A stretch of 64,000 bases of DNA from Actinomadura sp. K4S16 (lineage in GTDB: Bacteria > Actinomycetota > Actinomycetes > Streptosporangiales > Streptosporangiaceae). Positions 1 to 8,342 of the stretch are shown here, piece by piece. The notes beneath the pieces are model-generated. The model had not been told where the DNA came from and made no database searches. It saw only the letters and a program-made list of their open reading frames with translations. Position 1 is the stretch's first letter. The number at the start of each line of letters is the position of its first letter. Location: positions 108,106 through 172,105 of the forward strand of contig NZ_BDDE01000028.1 of NCBI RefSeq assembly GCF_008327685.1, in the 5' to 3' direction. A program made the translations under genes and the position numbers.

Positions 1-368
1 GACCGCGGGGCGGGGGCGACGGCGTCCGCGTCCAGGACGATCGCGTCAGCGTAGGCGCCCGTCGGGAGGTCGAGCCGGTCCTTGAGGCCGATGACCTCGT
101 CGCCGGCGGCGATCCGCGCCACGCCGGGCCCGACCGCTTCGACGGTTCCGGCGACGTCCCAGCCGATGCCCACCGAGGGCCGCGAGCCGAACGGCGGCAT
201 CAGTCCCGCGTCGGCCAGCACCCCCGAGCGGGTCGCGGCGTCGACCGGGTTGACCGCCGCGGCCGCCACCCGGATCCGCACCTGACCGGGTCCGGGGACG
301 GGCTCCGGGACGTCGGTGAGCTCCAACGCGTCGGGCCCGCCAGGGGTCCTCACAATGATCGCGCGCAT
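1..368 (-). CDS. NADPH:quinone reductase-like oxidoreductase (MDR family), C-terminus off window
   Basis: Reading leftward from an ATG at 368 gives about 122 residues before the window edge. The protein opens MRAIIVRTPGGPDALEL, followed by PGPGQVRIRVAAAAVNPVD and GWDVAGTVEAVGPGV, the GroES-like N-terminal fold of medium-chain reductases of the quinone oxidoreductase type. The NAD(P)-binding Rossmann half is outside the window. No structural-zinc cysteines are visible in the part seen, which favours a zinc-independent quinone reductase. It is divergent from the HxlR regulator at 494, a common regulator/target arrangement, so regulation by that protein is likely (inference). The substrate cannot be assigned. 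Confidence 0.85.
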   Translation of the reverse strand, partial: MRAIIVRTPGGPDALELTDVPEPVPGPGQVRIRVAAAAVNPVDAATRSGVLADAGLMPPFGSRPSVGIGWDVAGTVEAVGPGVARIAAGDEVIGLKDRLDLPTGAYADAIVLDADAVAPAPR

Positions 369-493
369 GACGACAACTCCTTAAGGGATGTGGGTCAGGG
401 GAGAGCCCCGCACCGACCACTTTCGCCGGAACAGCCGCGGGCCGGAAGAAGTTACTTCGGAGTGCGTTCGGTACCCGGAGGTGATCCAGCGGC

Positions 494-919
494 ATGGCCA
501 CGATGACGGCGGCGGAGCGGCGCGAGCAGGAGAAGGCGGCGTTCGAGGCCTACATGGACGGATGCCCCACCCATCAGCTGATGGGGATCATCGGCAACAA
601 ATGGAGCATGCTCGTCCTCTCCGACCTGGCGAACGGCGCACGCAGGTACGCCGAGCTCGGCAGGGCCCTCCCGGGCGTGAGCGCCAAGATGCTCACCCAG
701 ACGCTTCGCTCCCTGGAGCGGGACGGCTTCGTCGCGCGGAGCGTGACCCCGTCCGTGCCCGTCCAGGTCGAGTACACGCTGACGCTGCTGGGCGAGCGGA
801 TCGTGCCCCTGCTCTCCTCGATCCAGGAGTGGGCCGGCCGCCACATCGAGGAGATCCACGCGGCGCGCGAGCGCTACGACGCAGCGCCCGCCGTGGCGCC
901 CGGGGGAGGCGGCGGGTAG
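494..919 (+). CDS. HxlR-family winged-helix transcriptional regulator
   Basis: A 141-residue protein. The HxlR signature is clear: a cysteine near the N-terminus (YMDGCPTHQLMGIIGNKWS), then LSDLANGARRYAELGRALPG, SAKMLTQTLRSLERDGFV and a wing ending VEYTLTLLGERIVPLL. HxlR proteins are small dimeric regulators, often sensing electrophiles or redox state through that cysteine and controlling a neighbouring reductase. The gene is divergent from the quinone-reductase-like gene with a 125-bp gap that should hold both promoters. The C-terminal tail is Ala/Gly-rich and probably disordered. Confidence 0.93.
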   Translation: MATMTAAERREQEKAAFEAYMDGCPTHQLMGIIGNKWSMLVLSDLANGARRYAELGRALPGVSAKMLTQTLRSLERDGFVARSVTPSVPVQVEYTLTLLGERIVPLLSSIQEWAGRHIEEIHAARERYDAAPAVAPGGGGG

Positions 920-924
920 CCCGA

Positions 925-2118
925 TCACGCGGCCGGACGGGCCGGCTCCGGGTACTCCCGAAGCTTGATCGACGTGGCGGCCTGCGTGGTCAGCTTGTTG
1001 AGGAGCTTGATGAACGGGCCCGCGGTCAGCACCCGGTAGACCGTCTTGCGGCGGCGCAGCGCGCGCTCGTTCTTCGGGGCGAAGAACGGCCCGACCCCGC
1101 CCGCGACCCGCTGGCACGCGGTGGTGAACTTCTTGATGCTCTTCTCGTAGGCGGCGAACGCGGCGCGGTGGTCGCCGCCCGCCGCGGCCAGCTCGCCCGC
1201 GAGGACGTACGCGCACACGACCGCGAGGCCGGTCCCCATCCCGCCGCAGGTGGCGCCGTAGCCGGCGTCGCCGAGCAGGGCGACCCGCCCCTTCGTCCAG
1301 GCGTCCATCCGGACGATGCTGATCGAGTCGCAGTAGAAGTACGGGGCGTCCCACATGTCGCGCATGAGGGCTCCGGCGTGCCAGCCCATGCCGGAGAGCC
1401 TCTCGGCCACCGCCCGCTTCTGGGCGTCCTGGTCGCGGCGGTGCGGCTCCAGGTCGGCGTCGGCGAAGACGCACATGACGTTCGCGCCGGCACCGCCGCG
1501 GGTCGGGTACACCGACACGCCGCGCCCCACCTCGCTGTAGAGCTTGCCGGTGTCGACGCCGAGCCGGTTCGGCGCCTCGAAGATCGCGACGTGGTAGCCC
1601 GAGTCCTTCACGAATCGCGACTCGTCGCCGAACGCGAGGCGCCGGACGTTGGAGTGCAGCCCGTCGGCTCCGACGACCAGATCGAACGTGCGCGGAGCCC
1701 CGCGCTCGAAGGTGACGTGCACGCCGTCCGCCGTCTCGGTCATGGACGCGATCGAGTCGCCGAAGACGTACCTGGCGGAGTGCCGGGTCAGCTCGTACAG
1801 GAGTTCGGCGAGGTCGCCCCGGTGGATCTCCACGTCCCCGCCGGTGAACGAGTCGGGGAGGCTGACCTGCGTCCGTCCCGCGGCGTCGATGAGGTCGAGC
1901 GGGCCGGCATCGGTCTGCCGCCGCCGGATCTCGTCCAGCACGCCCATCTCCTCCAGCACCCGCATGTGCACCTCGCCGCGGAAGTCGACGGCCTGCCCGC
2001 CCGGCCGGATCACCTCCGCCTTCTCCACGACGGTGACGTCGTACCCGTACCGCGCCAGCCAGTAGGCCAGGGACGGGCCCGCGATGCTCGCACCCGAGAT
2101 CAGCACGCTCTTGCTCAT
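925..2118 (-). CDS. FAD-dependent monooxygenase (PHBH/UbiH type)
   Basis: 397 residues starting at ATG 2118, which has a GGAGAG ribosome site just upstream; the frame stays open further back but that stretch does not look coding. The N-terminus has the dinucleotide-binding fold (SKSVLISGASIAGPSLAYWL), the middle has the DG motif (LVVGADGLHSNVRRLAF) and near residue 280 the second FAD motif (LLGDAGYGATCGGMGTGLA). These define class A flavoprotein monooxygenases that hydroxylate aromatic or polyketide substrates, including rifampicin- and tetracycline-inactivating members. It ends 6 bp from the convergent HxlR gene. The substrate is unknown. Confidence 0.9.
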   Translation of the reverse strand: MSKSVLISGASIAGPSLAYWLARYGYDVTVVEKAEVIRPGGQAVDFRGEVHMRVLEEMGVLDEIRRRQTDAGPLDLIDAAGRTQVSLPDSFTGGDVEIHRGDLAELLYELTRHSARYVFGDSIASMTETADGVHVTFERGAPRTFDLVVGADGLHSNVRRLAFGDESRFVKDSGYHVAIFEAPNRLGVDTGKLYSEVGRGVSVYPTRGGAGANVMCVFADADLEPHRRDQDAQKRAVAERLSGMGWHAGALMRDMWDAPYFYCDSISIVRMDAWTKGRVALLGDAGYGATCGGMGTGLAVVCAYVLAGELAAAGGDHRAAFAAYEKSIKKFTTACQRVAGGVGPFFAPKNERALRRRKTVYRVLTAGPFIKLLNKLTTQAATSIKLREYPEPARPAA

Positions 2119-2323
2119 CGTTCTCTCCGTTCGTCGCTGTCGTCGGACAGGAGATTCGCGGCGCGCCCTGACCGACCTCGCACCACCGGCTGACCGTCCC
2201 CGGCCCGGCCTGTCAGCGGGGACCGCGCGGCCGTCTCCGGGCGACCGGCCGCCGCGCCGGGGCCGTCCTGTGAACAGCGGGTTCGAGCGGGGTTCGGAAA
2301 TGGCGATCGCTAGGGTGAGGGCC

Positions 2324-2479
2324 ATGAAGAAGTGGGAGTACGCGACCGTTCCGCTGCTGGTGCACGCGACCAAGCAGATCCTCGACAACTGGGGCCAGGA
2401 CGGGTGGGAGCTCGTCACCGTCCTGCCGGGCCCGAACCCGGAGAACCTCGTGGCTTACTTCAAGCGCGAAGTCCAGTAG
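2324..2479 (+). CDS. Small DUF4177-type protein
   Basis: A 51-residue protein starting MKKWEYATVPLLVHATKQI and containing DNWGQDGWELVTVLPG, the W-G-x-x-GWEL core of DUF4177-type proteins. The frame could be extended upstream (in-frame ATG at 2300) but the family begins at the MKKWEYA segment. No function is established. It lies 36 bp before the RidA gene, a pairing common in actinomycetes, and is probably co-transcribed with it. Confidence 0.85.
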   Translation: MKKWEYATVPLLVHATKQILDNWGQDGWELVTVLPGPNPENLVAYFKREVQ

Positions 2480-2515
2480 CAGCCCCCGACGCAACCCTCA
2501 ACGAAGAGGAGCAGC

Positions 2516-2977
2516 ATGAGCACGCCTGAAGAGCGGATCCGCGAGCTCGGGATCGAGCTGCCGGAGGTCGTCCCGCCGGTCGCGTCCTACGTGCCGACGG
2601 CGCGGACGGGGTCGCTCGTCTACACCGCCGGCCAGATCCCCCTGGTCAAGGGCGAGCTGGGCGCCACCGGGAAGGTGGGCGCCGAGGTGAGCGCCGAGGA
2701 GGCGGCCCGCCAGGCGCGGATCTGCGCGCTGAACGCGATCGCGGCGCTGAAGGCCGAGGTCGGCGAGCTGTCGCGGGTCGTGCGGATCGTGAAGGTCGTC
2801 GGGTTCGTCGCCAGCGCGCCGGACTTCACCGGCCAGCCGCAGGTGATCAACGGGGCGAGCGACCTGCTGGCCGAGGTGTTCGGGGACGCGGGCAGGCACG
2901 CGCGCAGCGCCGTCGGCGTCGCCGTCCTGCCGCGGGACGTGCCGGTCGAGGTGGAGCTGATCGCCGAGGTCGAGTGA
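2516..2977 (+). CDS. RidA-family enamine/imine deaminase-like protein
   Basis: 153 residues with a good AAGAGGAGC ribosome site. It belongs to the YjgF/YER057c/UK114 group: VYTAGQIPLVKGELGATGKV in the first half and the AEEAARQARICALNAIAAL helix. RidA hydrolyses reactive 2-aminoacrylate-type enamines made by PLP enzymes. The longer N-terminus and the C-terminal ending VAVLPRDVPVEVELIAEVE fit an actinobacterial subgroup whose catalytic arginine is not always kept; I do not see the canonical C-terminal R in the expected FPxRxxV context, so enzymatic activity is uncertain. It is downstream of the DUF4177 gene. Confidence 0.9.
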   Translation: MSTPEERIRELGIELPEVVPPVASYVPTARTGSLVYTAGQIPLVKGELGATGKVGAEVSAEEAARQARICALNAIAALKAEVGELSRVVRIVKVVGFVASAPDFTGQPQVINGASDLLAEVFGDAGRHARSAVGVAVLPRDVPVEVELIAEVE

Positions 2978-3025
2978 GACCCCGGGCTTGACGGAACGCC
3001 ATTCGGTATGTCCGAATGACTCGCC

Positions 3026-3880
3026 ATGGGGATCACCAACGGACTCAAGCTGCCCGAATCGTTCCTGGGCCGGGTCGAGGACATCCTGGCAGGCCGGACC
3101 GAGCCGGCGCCCGCCAGGGACGCGGCGACCGTGGTCGTGCTGCGCGACCACGACGAGCACGGGCTGCAGGCGTTCATGCTGCGCCGCGTCCGGTCGATGG
3201 CGTTCGCGCCCGGCGCCTACGTGTTCCCCGGCGGTTCGGTCGACCCGCGCGACGGGGAGGCGGCGCTGGGCTGGTCCGGGCCGTCCCCCGCCGAGTGGGG
3301 CAAGGCGTTCGACGCCGACGAGACGCTGGCCCGCGAGCTGGTCTGCGCGGCGGTCCGGGAGACGTTCGAGGAGACGCTCGTGCTGCTCGCCGGGCCGACC
3401 GCCGAGACGGTGGTGGACGACACGCGCGGCGACGACTGGGAGGCCGACCGGCAGGCGCTGCTGGACCGCTCCCAGTCGTTCGGCGGGTTCCTCGACCGGC
3501 GAGGGCTCGTGCTCCGCTCGGACCTGCTCCGCCCGTGGGCGCACTGGATCACCCCGAAGATCGAGCCGAAGCGCTACGACACCCGCTTCTTCGTCGCCGC
3601 GATGCCGGCGGGGCAGCGGGCGCGGGACGTCAGCACCGAGGCCGACCAGGTCGCCTGGGTGCGCCCGGCGGAGGCGGCCGAGCGGGCCGCGCGGGGCGAG
3701 TGGATGATGCTCCCGCCCACCGTGGCGACGCTGGCGGAGCTGGCCGAGTTCGAGACGGTGGCCGACGTGCTGGCCGCGCAGCGCGAGATCGTCGTGTACG
3801 AGCCGGCCGCGGAGATCGTCGACGGCGACGCGTACCTGGTGCTGCCCGAGGACGTCGCGCGGCACTACCCGCAGGGGTGA
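3026..3880 (+). CDS. NUDIX hydrolase, long-insert (NUDT19-like) type
   Basis: 284 residues. The segment APGAYVFPGGSVDPRDG opens the NUDIX fold and the helix AAVRETFEETLVLLAG carries the REx2EE metal-binding core; about 40 residues separate the two, longer than in the classic 23-residue box and typical of the NUDT19-like subfamily. The C-terminal part (VDGDAYLVLPEDVARHYPQG) is regular. The substrate is probably a nucleoside diphosphate derivative such as a CoA ester (inference from the subfamily). It sits in the run RidA-NUDIX-MBL-Crp common in actinomycetes. Confidence 0.88.
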   Translation: MGITNGLKLPESFLGRVEDILAGRTEPAPARDAATVVVLRDHDEHGLQAFMLRRVRSMAFAPGAYVFPGGSVDPRDGEAALGWSGPSPAEWGKAFDADETLARELVCAAVRETFEETLVLLAGPTAETVVDDTRGDDWEADRQALLDRSQSFGGFLDRRGLVLRSDLLRPWAHWITPKIEPKRYDTRFFVAAMPAGQRARDVSTEADQVAWVRPAEAAERAARGEWMMLPPTVATLAELAEFETVADVLAAQREIVVYEPAAEIVDGDAYLVLPEDVARHYPQG

Positions 3881-4016
3881 CGAGGTGTCCCGCCGGGTGC
3901 CGCTGAGCCAGGCCGTCCTGTGGCGGCTGGCGGGCACCTCCGCGCTCCGGCGGCTGGAGCGGCTCGGCTGGAACCCGGCCCGCCACCCCGATCGGGCCTC
4001 GGGCAGGATGGGGGAT

Positions 4017-4808
4017 ATGACGGAGATCGACGGGATGGGTACCGAACGGGCGACCTGCGTGCTCGCCCCGAACCCGTCCGCCATGACCCTGGACGGCACC
4101 AACACCTGGATCATCGCCGAGCCCGGGGCGGACGAGGCCGTCGTCGTCGACCCCGGTCCGAAGGACGGCGAGCACCTCCGGCGCGTCCTCGGCACGGTGG
4201 AGGCCCAGGGGCGGCGGGTCGGTCTCGTCCTGCTCACGCACGGGCACCCCGACCATTCGGCGGGCGCGGGGAAGTTCGCGAAGCTGGCGGGGGGCGGGGT
4301 GAAGGTGCGGGCGCTCGACCCCCGGCACCGGCTCGGCGAGGAGGGCCTCGCCGAGGGCGACGTGGTCACCGCGGGCGGCCTGGAGCTGCGGATCATGGAG
4401 ACGCCGGGGCACAGCCACGACTCGCTGACGTTCTGGCTCCCGGCCGACGGCGCCGTCCTCACCGGCGACACCGTCCTCGGGTACGGGACGACCGTGCTGG
4501 AGGGGAGGCTCGGCGACTACCTCGGCTCGCTGGACCGGCTCCGCCGGTTCTCCGCCGACATGGAGGCCGCGACGATCCTCCCGGGCCACGGGCCCAAGCT
4601 GGACGACCCCATCGCCGTCCTCGACCGCTACATCGACCACCGCCGCGAGCGCCTCGCCCAGGTCGAGGCCGCCGTCGCCGCGGGCGCGCGCACCGCGCGG
4701 GAGGTCGTCGAGCGCGTCTACGCCGACGTGGACAGGTCGCTCTGGCCCGCGGCCGAGTGGTCGGTCCAGTCCCAGCTCGACTACCTCGCCGAGCGTGGGG
4801 CTGTCTGA
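4017..4808 (+). CDS. Metallo-beta-lactamase-fold hydrolase (glyoxalase II-like)
   Basis: 263 residues from ATG 4017, preceded by a GGGGGA site; a GTG at 3885 would add 44 residues but that segment is not family-like. Motifs in order: APNPSAMTLDGTNTWII, VVDPGPKDGEH, the metal motif LLTHGHPDHSAGAGKF, TPGHSHDSLTFWLP, VLTGDTVLGYGTTVL and ILPGHGP. All metal ligands of the HxHxDH-H-D-H set are present. It resembles LACTB2/glyoxalase II-like proteins, including the C-terminal winged segment. The enzyme probably hydrolyses a thioester or nucleic-acid phosphoester; the substrate is unknown. It ends 8 bp from the convergent Crp gene. Confidence 0.88.
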   Translation: MTEIDGMGTERATCVLAPNPSAMTLDGTNTWIIAEPGADEAVVVDPGPKDGEHLRRVLGTVEAQGRRVGLVLLTHGHPDHSAGAGKFAKLAGGGVKVRALDPRHRLGEEGLAEGDVVTAGGLELRIMETPGHSHDSLTFWLPADGAVLTGDTVLGYGTTVLEGRLGDYLGSLDRLRRFSADMEAATILPGHGPKLDDPIAVLDRYIDHRRERLAQVEAAVAAGARTAREVVERVYADVDRSLWPAAEWSVQSQLDYLAERGAV

Positions 4809-4816
4809 CCGGTCCG

Positions 4817-5503
4817 CTACTTGGAGCGCTTGCGCAGGCGCTCGATGTCGAGGATCACGACGGCGCGGGCCTCGATGCGCAGCCAGTTGCGCTGGGCGAA
4901 GTCGGCGAGGGCCTTGTTGACCGTCTCGCGGGACGCGCCGACGAGCTGCGCCAGCTCCTCCTGGGTGAGGTCGTGGTGGACGTGCAGGCCCGCCTCGGAC
5001 GGCTGGCCGAACCGCTCGGCGAGGTCGAGCAGCGCCTTGGCGACGCGGCCGGGCACGTCGGTGAAGACGAGGTCGGCCATCACGTCGTTGGTCTTGCGGA
5101 GCCGCTGCGCGAGCGCGCGGAGCAGCTGGACGGCGACCTCGGGGTGGCCGGTGAGCCAGGGGCGCAGGTCGTCGTGGCCGAGGCCGGCGAGGCGGCACTC
5201 GGTGACCGCGATGGCGCTCGCGGTGCGGGGGCGCGGGTCGAACAGCGACAGCTCGCCGAACATCTCGCTCGGGCCGAGCACGCTCAGCAGGTTCTCCCGG
5301 CCGTCCGGCGCCGTCCTGGTCAGCTTGATCTTGCCTTCGAGGACGACGTAGAGCCGGTCCCCGGTCTCGCCCTCGTTGAACAGCGTCTGCCCGCGGGCGA
5401 GGCGGACCTCGGTCACGTTGGCGCGCAGCGCCTTGGCGCCCTGCTCGTCGAGCGCCTCGAAGAGCGGGGCTCTGCTCAGAACGTCCACGTCGCGATCGGT
5501 CAC
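4817..5503 (-). CDS. crp: Crp/Fnr-family transcriptional regulator
   Basis: 228 residues from GTG 5503, backed by a GAGGAGGAA ribosome site; longer starts upstream lack support. An N-terminal cyclic-nucleotide-binding domain (RAPLFEALDEQGAKALRANV; phosphate-binding cassette MFGELSLFDPRPRTASAIAV with the expected G-E and R-T-A) is followed by a C-terminal winged helix with LTQEELAQLVGASRETVNKA. This is the global cAMP-responsive Crp of actinomycetes, which controls germination, development and secondary metabolism. The conserved location beside the RidA-NUDIX-MBL genes supports orthology to the main Crp rather than a pathway-specific copy. Confidence 0.92.
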   Translation of the reverse strand: MTDRDVDVLSRAPLFEALDEQGAKALRANVTEVRLARGQTLFNEGETGDRLYVVLEGKIKLTRTAPDGRENLLSVLGPSEMFGELSLFDPRPRTASAIAVTECRLAGLGHDDLRPWLTGHPEVAVQLLRALAQRLRKTNDVMADLVFTDVPGRVAKALLDLAERFGQPSEAGLHVHHDLTQEELAQLVGASRETVNKALADFAQRNWLRIEARAVVILDIERLRKRSK

Positions 5504-5730
5504 GCTATTCCTCCTCGAACACCTACTCCTAGTGTGACGCACGTCCCACCGCGGACGTGAAGGCAGGGTCACGGCGCGCCGAAACGGGGACCGGGGTGAT
5601 CCGCCCCGCGGGGCGGCCGCGGTCCCGTTCGCCCAGTGTACGGACCACCGGGTGAATGCCGTCACACCGGTCTCATCACCTGTTATGGGATGTCCCGGGC
5701 AGGGTAGCGGCCGTGCCTTAACCTGAGTCG

Positions 5731-6408
5731 ATGCAGTCGTCCGAGCCCCGGCCCACCCCGCGCCGCCTGCCCAGGGGCCGTCACGCGCTGTCGCGCTCGG
5801 AGGTCGAGCGGGTGCACCGCGACCGGTTGTGCGGCGCCATGGCGGCGGCGATGGCGGAGAAGGGGTTCGTCGGGACGTCGGTCGAAGACGTCCTGAAGCG
5901 GGCCAGGGTGTCCCGGCAGAGCTTCTATGCGCTGTTCTCTTCCAAGCTCGACTGCTTCATGACCGCGTTCGACCAGGCGGGCGTGCTGCTGTTCCGCCGG
6001 TTGGAGACGGCGATGCAGGAGGAGGAGGGCGACGCGGCCGAACGGGGGGCGGCGCAGGGCGATGGCGACGTGGCCGAACTGTTCGAGCGCGTCTTCACCG
6101 CCTACCTGGAGGCGCTGGCGTCCGAACCCGCGTACGCGCGGCTCTTCCTGGTAGAGGTCTATGCGGCCGGTCCGGAGGCCGTCCGGCGGCGTACGCGCAT
6201 CCAGCGCGACCTGGCGGGGAGCCTCGCCGACCTCATGGGCGTGACGAGCGACGCCGGCCGGTTCGCGTGCGAGGTCATCGTGGCGGCGGTGAGCTCGATG
6301 GTGACCCCGGCCGTGGCGGCGGGCGACATGGAGGCGCTGCGCGCGATCAGGGGTCCGGTCATCGAGCACGTGCGGCTCCTGCTGCGCTCGGGCGTGTTGG
6401 ACGGCTGA
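5731..6408 (+). CDS. TetR-family transcriptional regulator
   Basis: 225 residues. The DNA-binding domain covers about residues 27-75: MAAAMAEKGFVGTSVEDVLK then ARVSRQSFYALFSSKLDCF, the standard TetR helix-turn-helix. The C-terminal ligand-binding part has an Asp/Glu-rich loop near residue 95 and ends MEALRAIRGPVIEHVRLLL. The gene overlaps the end of the convergent esterase gene by 50 bp. The ligand is unknown. Confidence 0.9.
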   Translation: MQSSEPRPTPRRLPRGRHALSRSEVERVHRDRLCGAMAAAMAEKGFVGTSVEDVLKRARVSRQSFYALFSSKLDCFMTAFDQAGVLLFRRLETAMQEEEGDAAERGAAQGDGDVAELFERVFTAYLEALASEPAYARLFLVEVYAAGPEAVRRRTRIQRDLAGSLADLMGVTSDAGRFACEVIVAAVSSMVTPAVAAGDMEALRAIRGPVIEHVRLLLRSGVLDG

Positions 6409-7747
6409 TCCGCACCAGCGTGGTCGCGGTGCCGCGCGCGGACGGGAGCGTGAAGGTGAGCCGCCCGGACGGCCCGGCGCTGGTCGTGATGGTCTTGTGC
6501 GTCCTCCCCCGCGTCACGCCGATGACGAGGCGTGCGCCGGGACGGTAGGACGCGGGCGTCGTGACGGTGGCGGTCCCGGCGGCGCGCAGGGCGAACCCGC
6601 TCGGGGAGGCGTCCGCCAGCACGCTGAACTGCTGGGCCTTCGGCCGCCTGAGCGAGACCGTCCAGCCCCACTGCGACCAGGTCGGGTCGATCGACCGGTA
6701 GGAGACCGTCGCGGGCGGGCGCGGCGGGGCGGCGAACGTGCGCATCAGCGGGCCCATGTGCCGCCGCAGGTCGCGGGCCCAGTACGGGAAGGTGTGGGTG
6801 CCGAGCACGTAGTCGTCGTAGCGGCTCGGGATCTCCAGCGACTCCAGCCGCCGGTGGAAGCTGACGGTCGAGGCGTGCGTCAGGGCCTCGATGCCGATCG
6901 CGGCCGGGTCCGGGACGGGCGGGTCGAACGGCCCCGGGACGCCGGTGGCGGTGCGGAGTTCCAGCCGCATCCCGCGCAGGTTCGGCGCGAGGGTCGCCGG
7001 GTCGTGGCCGCGCCAGTTGACCGCGTTGGCGAGCCGGGAGCCGAAGATCGCGTCCGGGTGCACGCCGTCCTCGACGGCCGCGATGTAGGACACGACGCCG
7101 GCCGCGCCGACGGAGACGACCGGGTCGTAGGCGATGTCGGGCGCGCCCGAGAAGGACGCGGCGGACACGAACAGGGAGGGGTGCCGGGCGGCGTAGCTCA
7201 TCGCGCCGAACCCGCCCTGCGACAGCCCCGCGACGGCCCTGCCCTCTCGCCGGGGCACGGTGCGCAGGTTGCGGTCGATCCAGGGGATGAGCTGGTCGAC
7301 GTGGAAGGTCTCCCACTTTGACGGTCCGAGTGCGGTGCGCGGGTCGGCCCAGTCGGTGAACCAGCCGCCGCCGTCGCCGTCGAAGCCCGCGTCCGGCATC
7401 ACGGTGATCAGCGGCCGTCCGGCGGTCGTCTTCTCGGCGTCGCCGCGGTCGACCCAGTCGGAGGCGCGTCCGCCCGTCCCGTGGAACAGGTAGAGGACGG
7501 GGAAGCGCGCGTCGGGTCGCCGGTCGTAGCCGGTCGGCAGCAGGACGCGGACGTCCACGGCCCGGCCCAGCGCGGCCGTGCTGACGCGCAGCGCGTACTG
7601 GCGGTCGTCCATGCGTCGCACGCTCACGACGTGGATGCCGCCGGAGTCGCTGAAGCGGACCGCCGGCCCGGCCGCGCGGGCGGGCACGGCGAGTCCGGTG
7701 GAGGTCGCCGCCAGGGTCAGTGTGATCACGAGGGCTCGGGTGCGCAT
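6359..7747 (-). CDS. Secreted alpha/beta-hydrolase esterase (antigen 85/esterase D-like)
   Basis: 462 residues with an AGGAGGT ribosome site. A Sec signal peptide (MRTRALVITLTLAATSTGLA, cleavage near AARA-A at about residue 26) precedes an esterase domain: VRVLLPTGYDRRPDARFPVL, LYLFHGTGGRASDWVDRGD, and the nucleophile elbow AVAGLSQGGFGAMSYAARH (GxSxG). This resembles mycolyltransferase/antigen 85 and tributyrin-esterase families. The last 120 residues form a beta-rich accessory module (GTATVTTPASYRPGARLVIG). The 3' end overlaps the TetR gene by 50 bp. An extracellular carboxylesterase role is likely; the substrate is unknown. Confidence 0.87.
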   Translation of the reverse strand: MRTRALVITLTLAATSTGLAVPARAAGPAVRFSDSGGIHVVSVRRMDDRQYALRVSTAALGRAVDVRVLLPTGYDRRPDARFPVLYLFHGTGGRASDWVDRGDAEKTTAGRPLITVMPDAGFDGDGGGWFTDWADPRTALGPSKWETFHVDQLIPWIDRNLRTVPRREGRAVAGLSQGGFGAMSYAARHPSLFVSAASFSGAPDIAYDPVVSVGAAGVVSYIAAVEDGVHPDAIFGSRLANAVNWRGHDPATLAPNLRGMRLELRTATGVPGPFDPPVPDPAAIGIEALTHASTVSFHRRLESLEIPSRYDDYVLGTHTFPYWARDLRRHMGPLMRTFAAPPRPPATVSYRSIDPTWSQWGWTVSLRRPKAQQFSVLADASPSGFALRAAGTATVTTPASYRPGARLVIGVTRGRTHKTITTSAGPSGRLTFTLPSARGTATTLVRISRPTRPSAAGAARAR

Positions 7748-7784
7748 GGGGGGACCTCCTGGACGTGCCGGTCGGACGTTCCGG

Positions 7785-8342
7785 TCAGCGGCCTCCGGCG
7801 GGGCGGCGGGGCCGGTCGGGCTGGACGCGCAGCGCGGTGATCACGGTCGCGAGCATCTCGTAGTGGGCGGCCAGCATGGTCAGCTCCACGCACTCGCCCT
7901 CGGTGAGGTGGGCGCGGAGCCGCGTCCAGGTCTCGTCGTCGAGGTCCTGCTCGGTGTGGAGGCGGTCGGCGGCGGCGAGGACCGCCCGCTCGCGGGGCGT
8001 CCAGCCGTCGGCGTCCGGGCCGGACCGGACGCGTTCCACGTCCGGCTCGCGCACGCCCGCGCGGCGCGCGAGCCGGACGTGGTGGTCGAACTCGTAGCGG
8101 CAGTCGCGCAGGTGGGCGACGCGGAGGATCACGAGTTCGGTGTCCCGGCGCGGCAGGGTGCCGCCGGGCATGAGCCGTCCGGCGAACCACAGCCAGCCGC
8201 GGAACAGCCCGCGGCGGCGCGCAAGGGTCAGGAACAGGTTCGGCGGCCCGGTCCCGGCGGCCCTGCCCGCGACGCGGCAGGCGAGCCAGTTGACCACTCC
8301 CACCTCGCGGAGGCCGCCGGGAGTGGCGCGGGGCGCCGTCAC
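7785..8342 (-). CDS. Carboxymuconolactone decarboxylase/AhpD-like protein
   Basis: 185 residues from a GTG at 8342 that overlaps the stop of the upstream SDR gene (GTGA), showing translational coupling. The fold is recognised from LPRRDTELVILRVAHLRDCR, YEFDHHVRLARRAGV and WTPRERAVLAAADRLHTEQD. The usual C-x2-C redox pair of AhpD is reduced: only the Cys of LRDCRYEFDHH remains, so a peroxidase cofactor role is doubtful and it is better called CMD-like. The first 30 residues (VNWLACRVAGRAAGTGP) lie outside the domain. It probably acts with the SDR. Confidence 0.85.
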   Translation of the reverse strand: MTAPRATPGGLREVGVVNWLACRVAGRAAGTGPPNLFLTLARRRGLFRGWLWFAGRLMPGGTLPRRDTELVILRVAHLRDCRYEFDHHVRLARRAGVREPDVERVRSGPDADGWTPRERAVLAAADRLHTEQDLDDETWTRLRAHLTEGECVELTMLAAHYEMLATVITALRVQPDRPRRPAGGR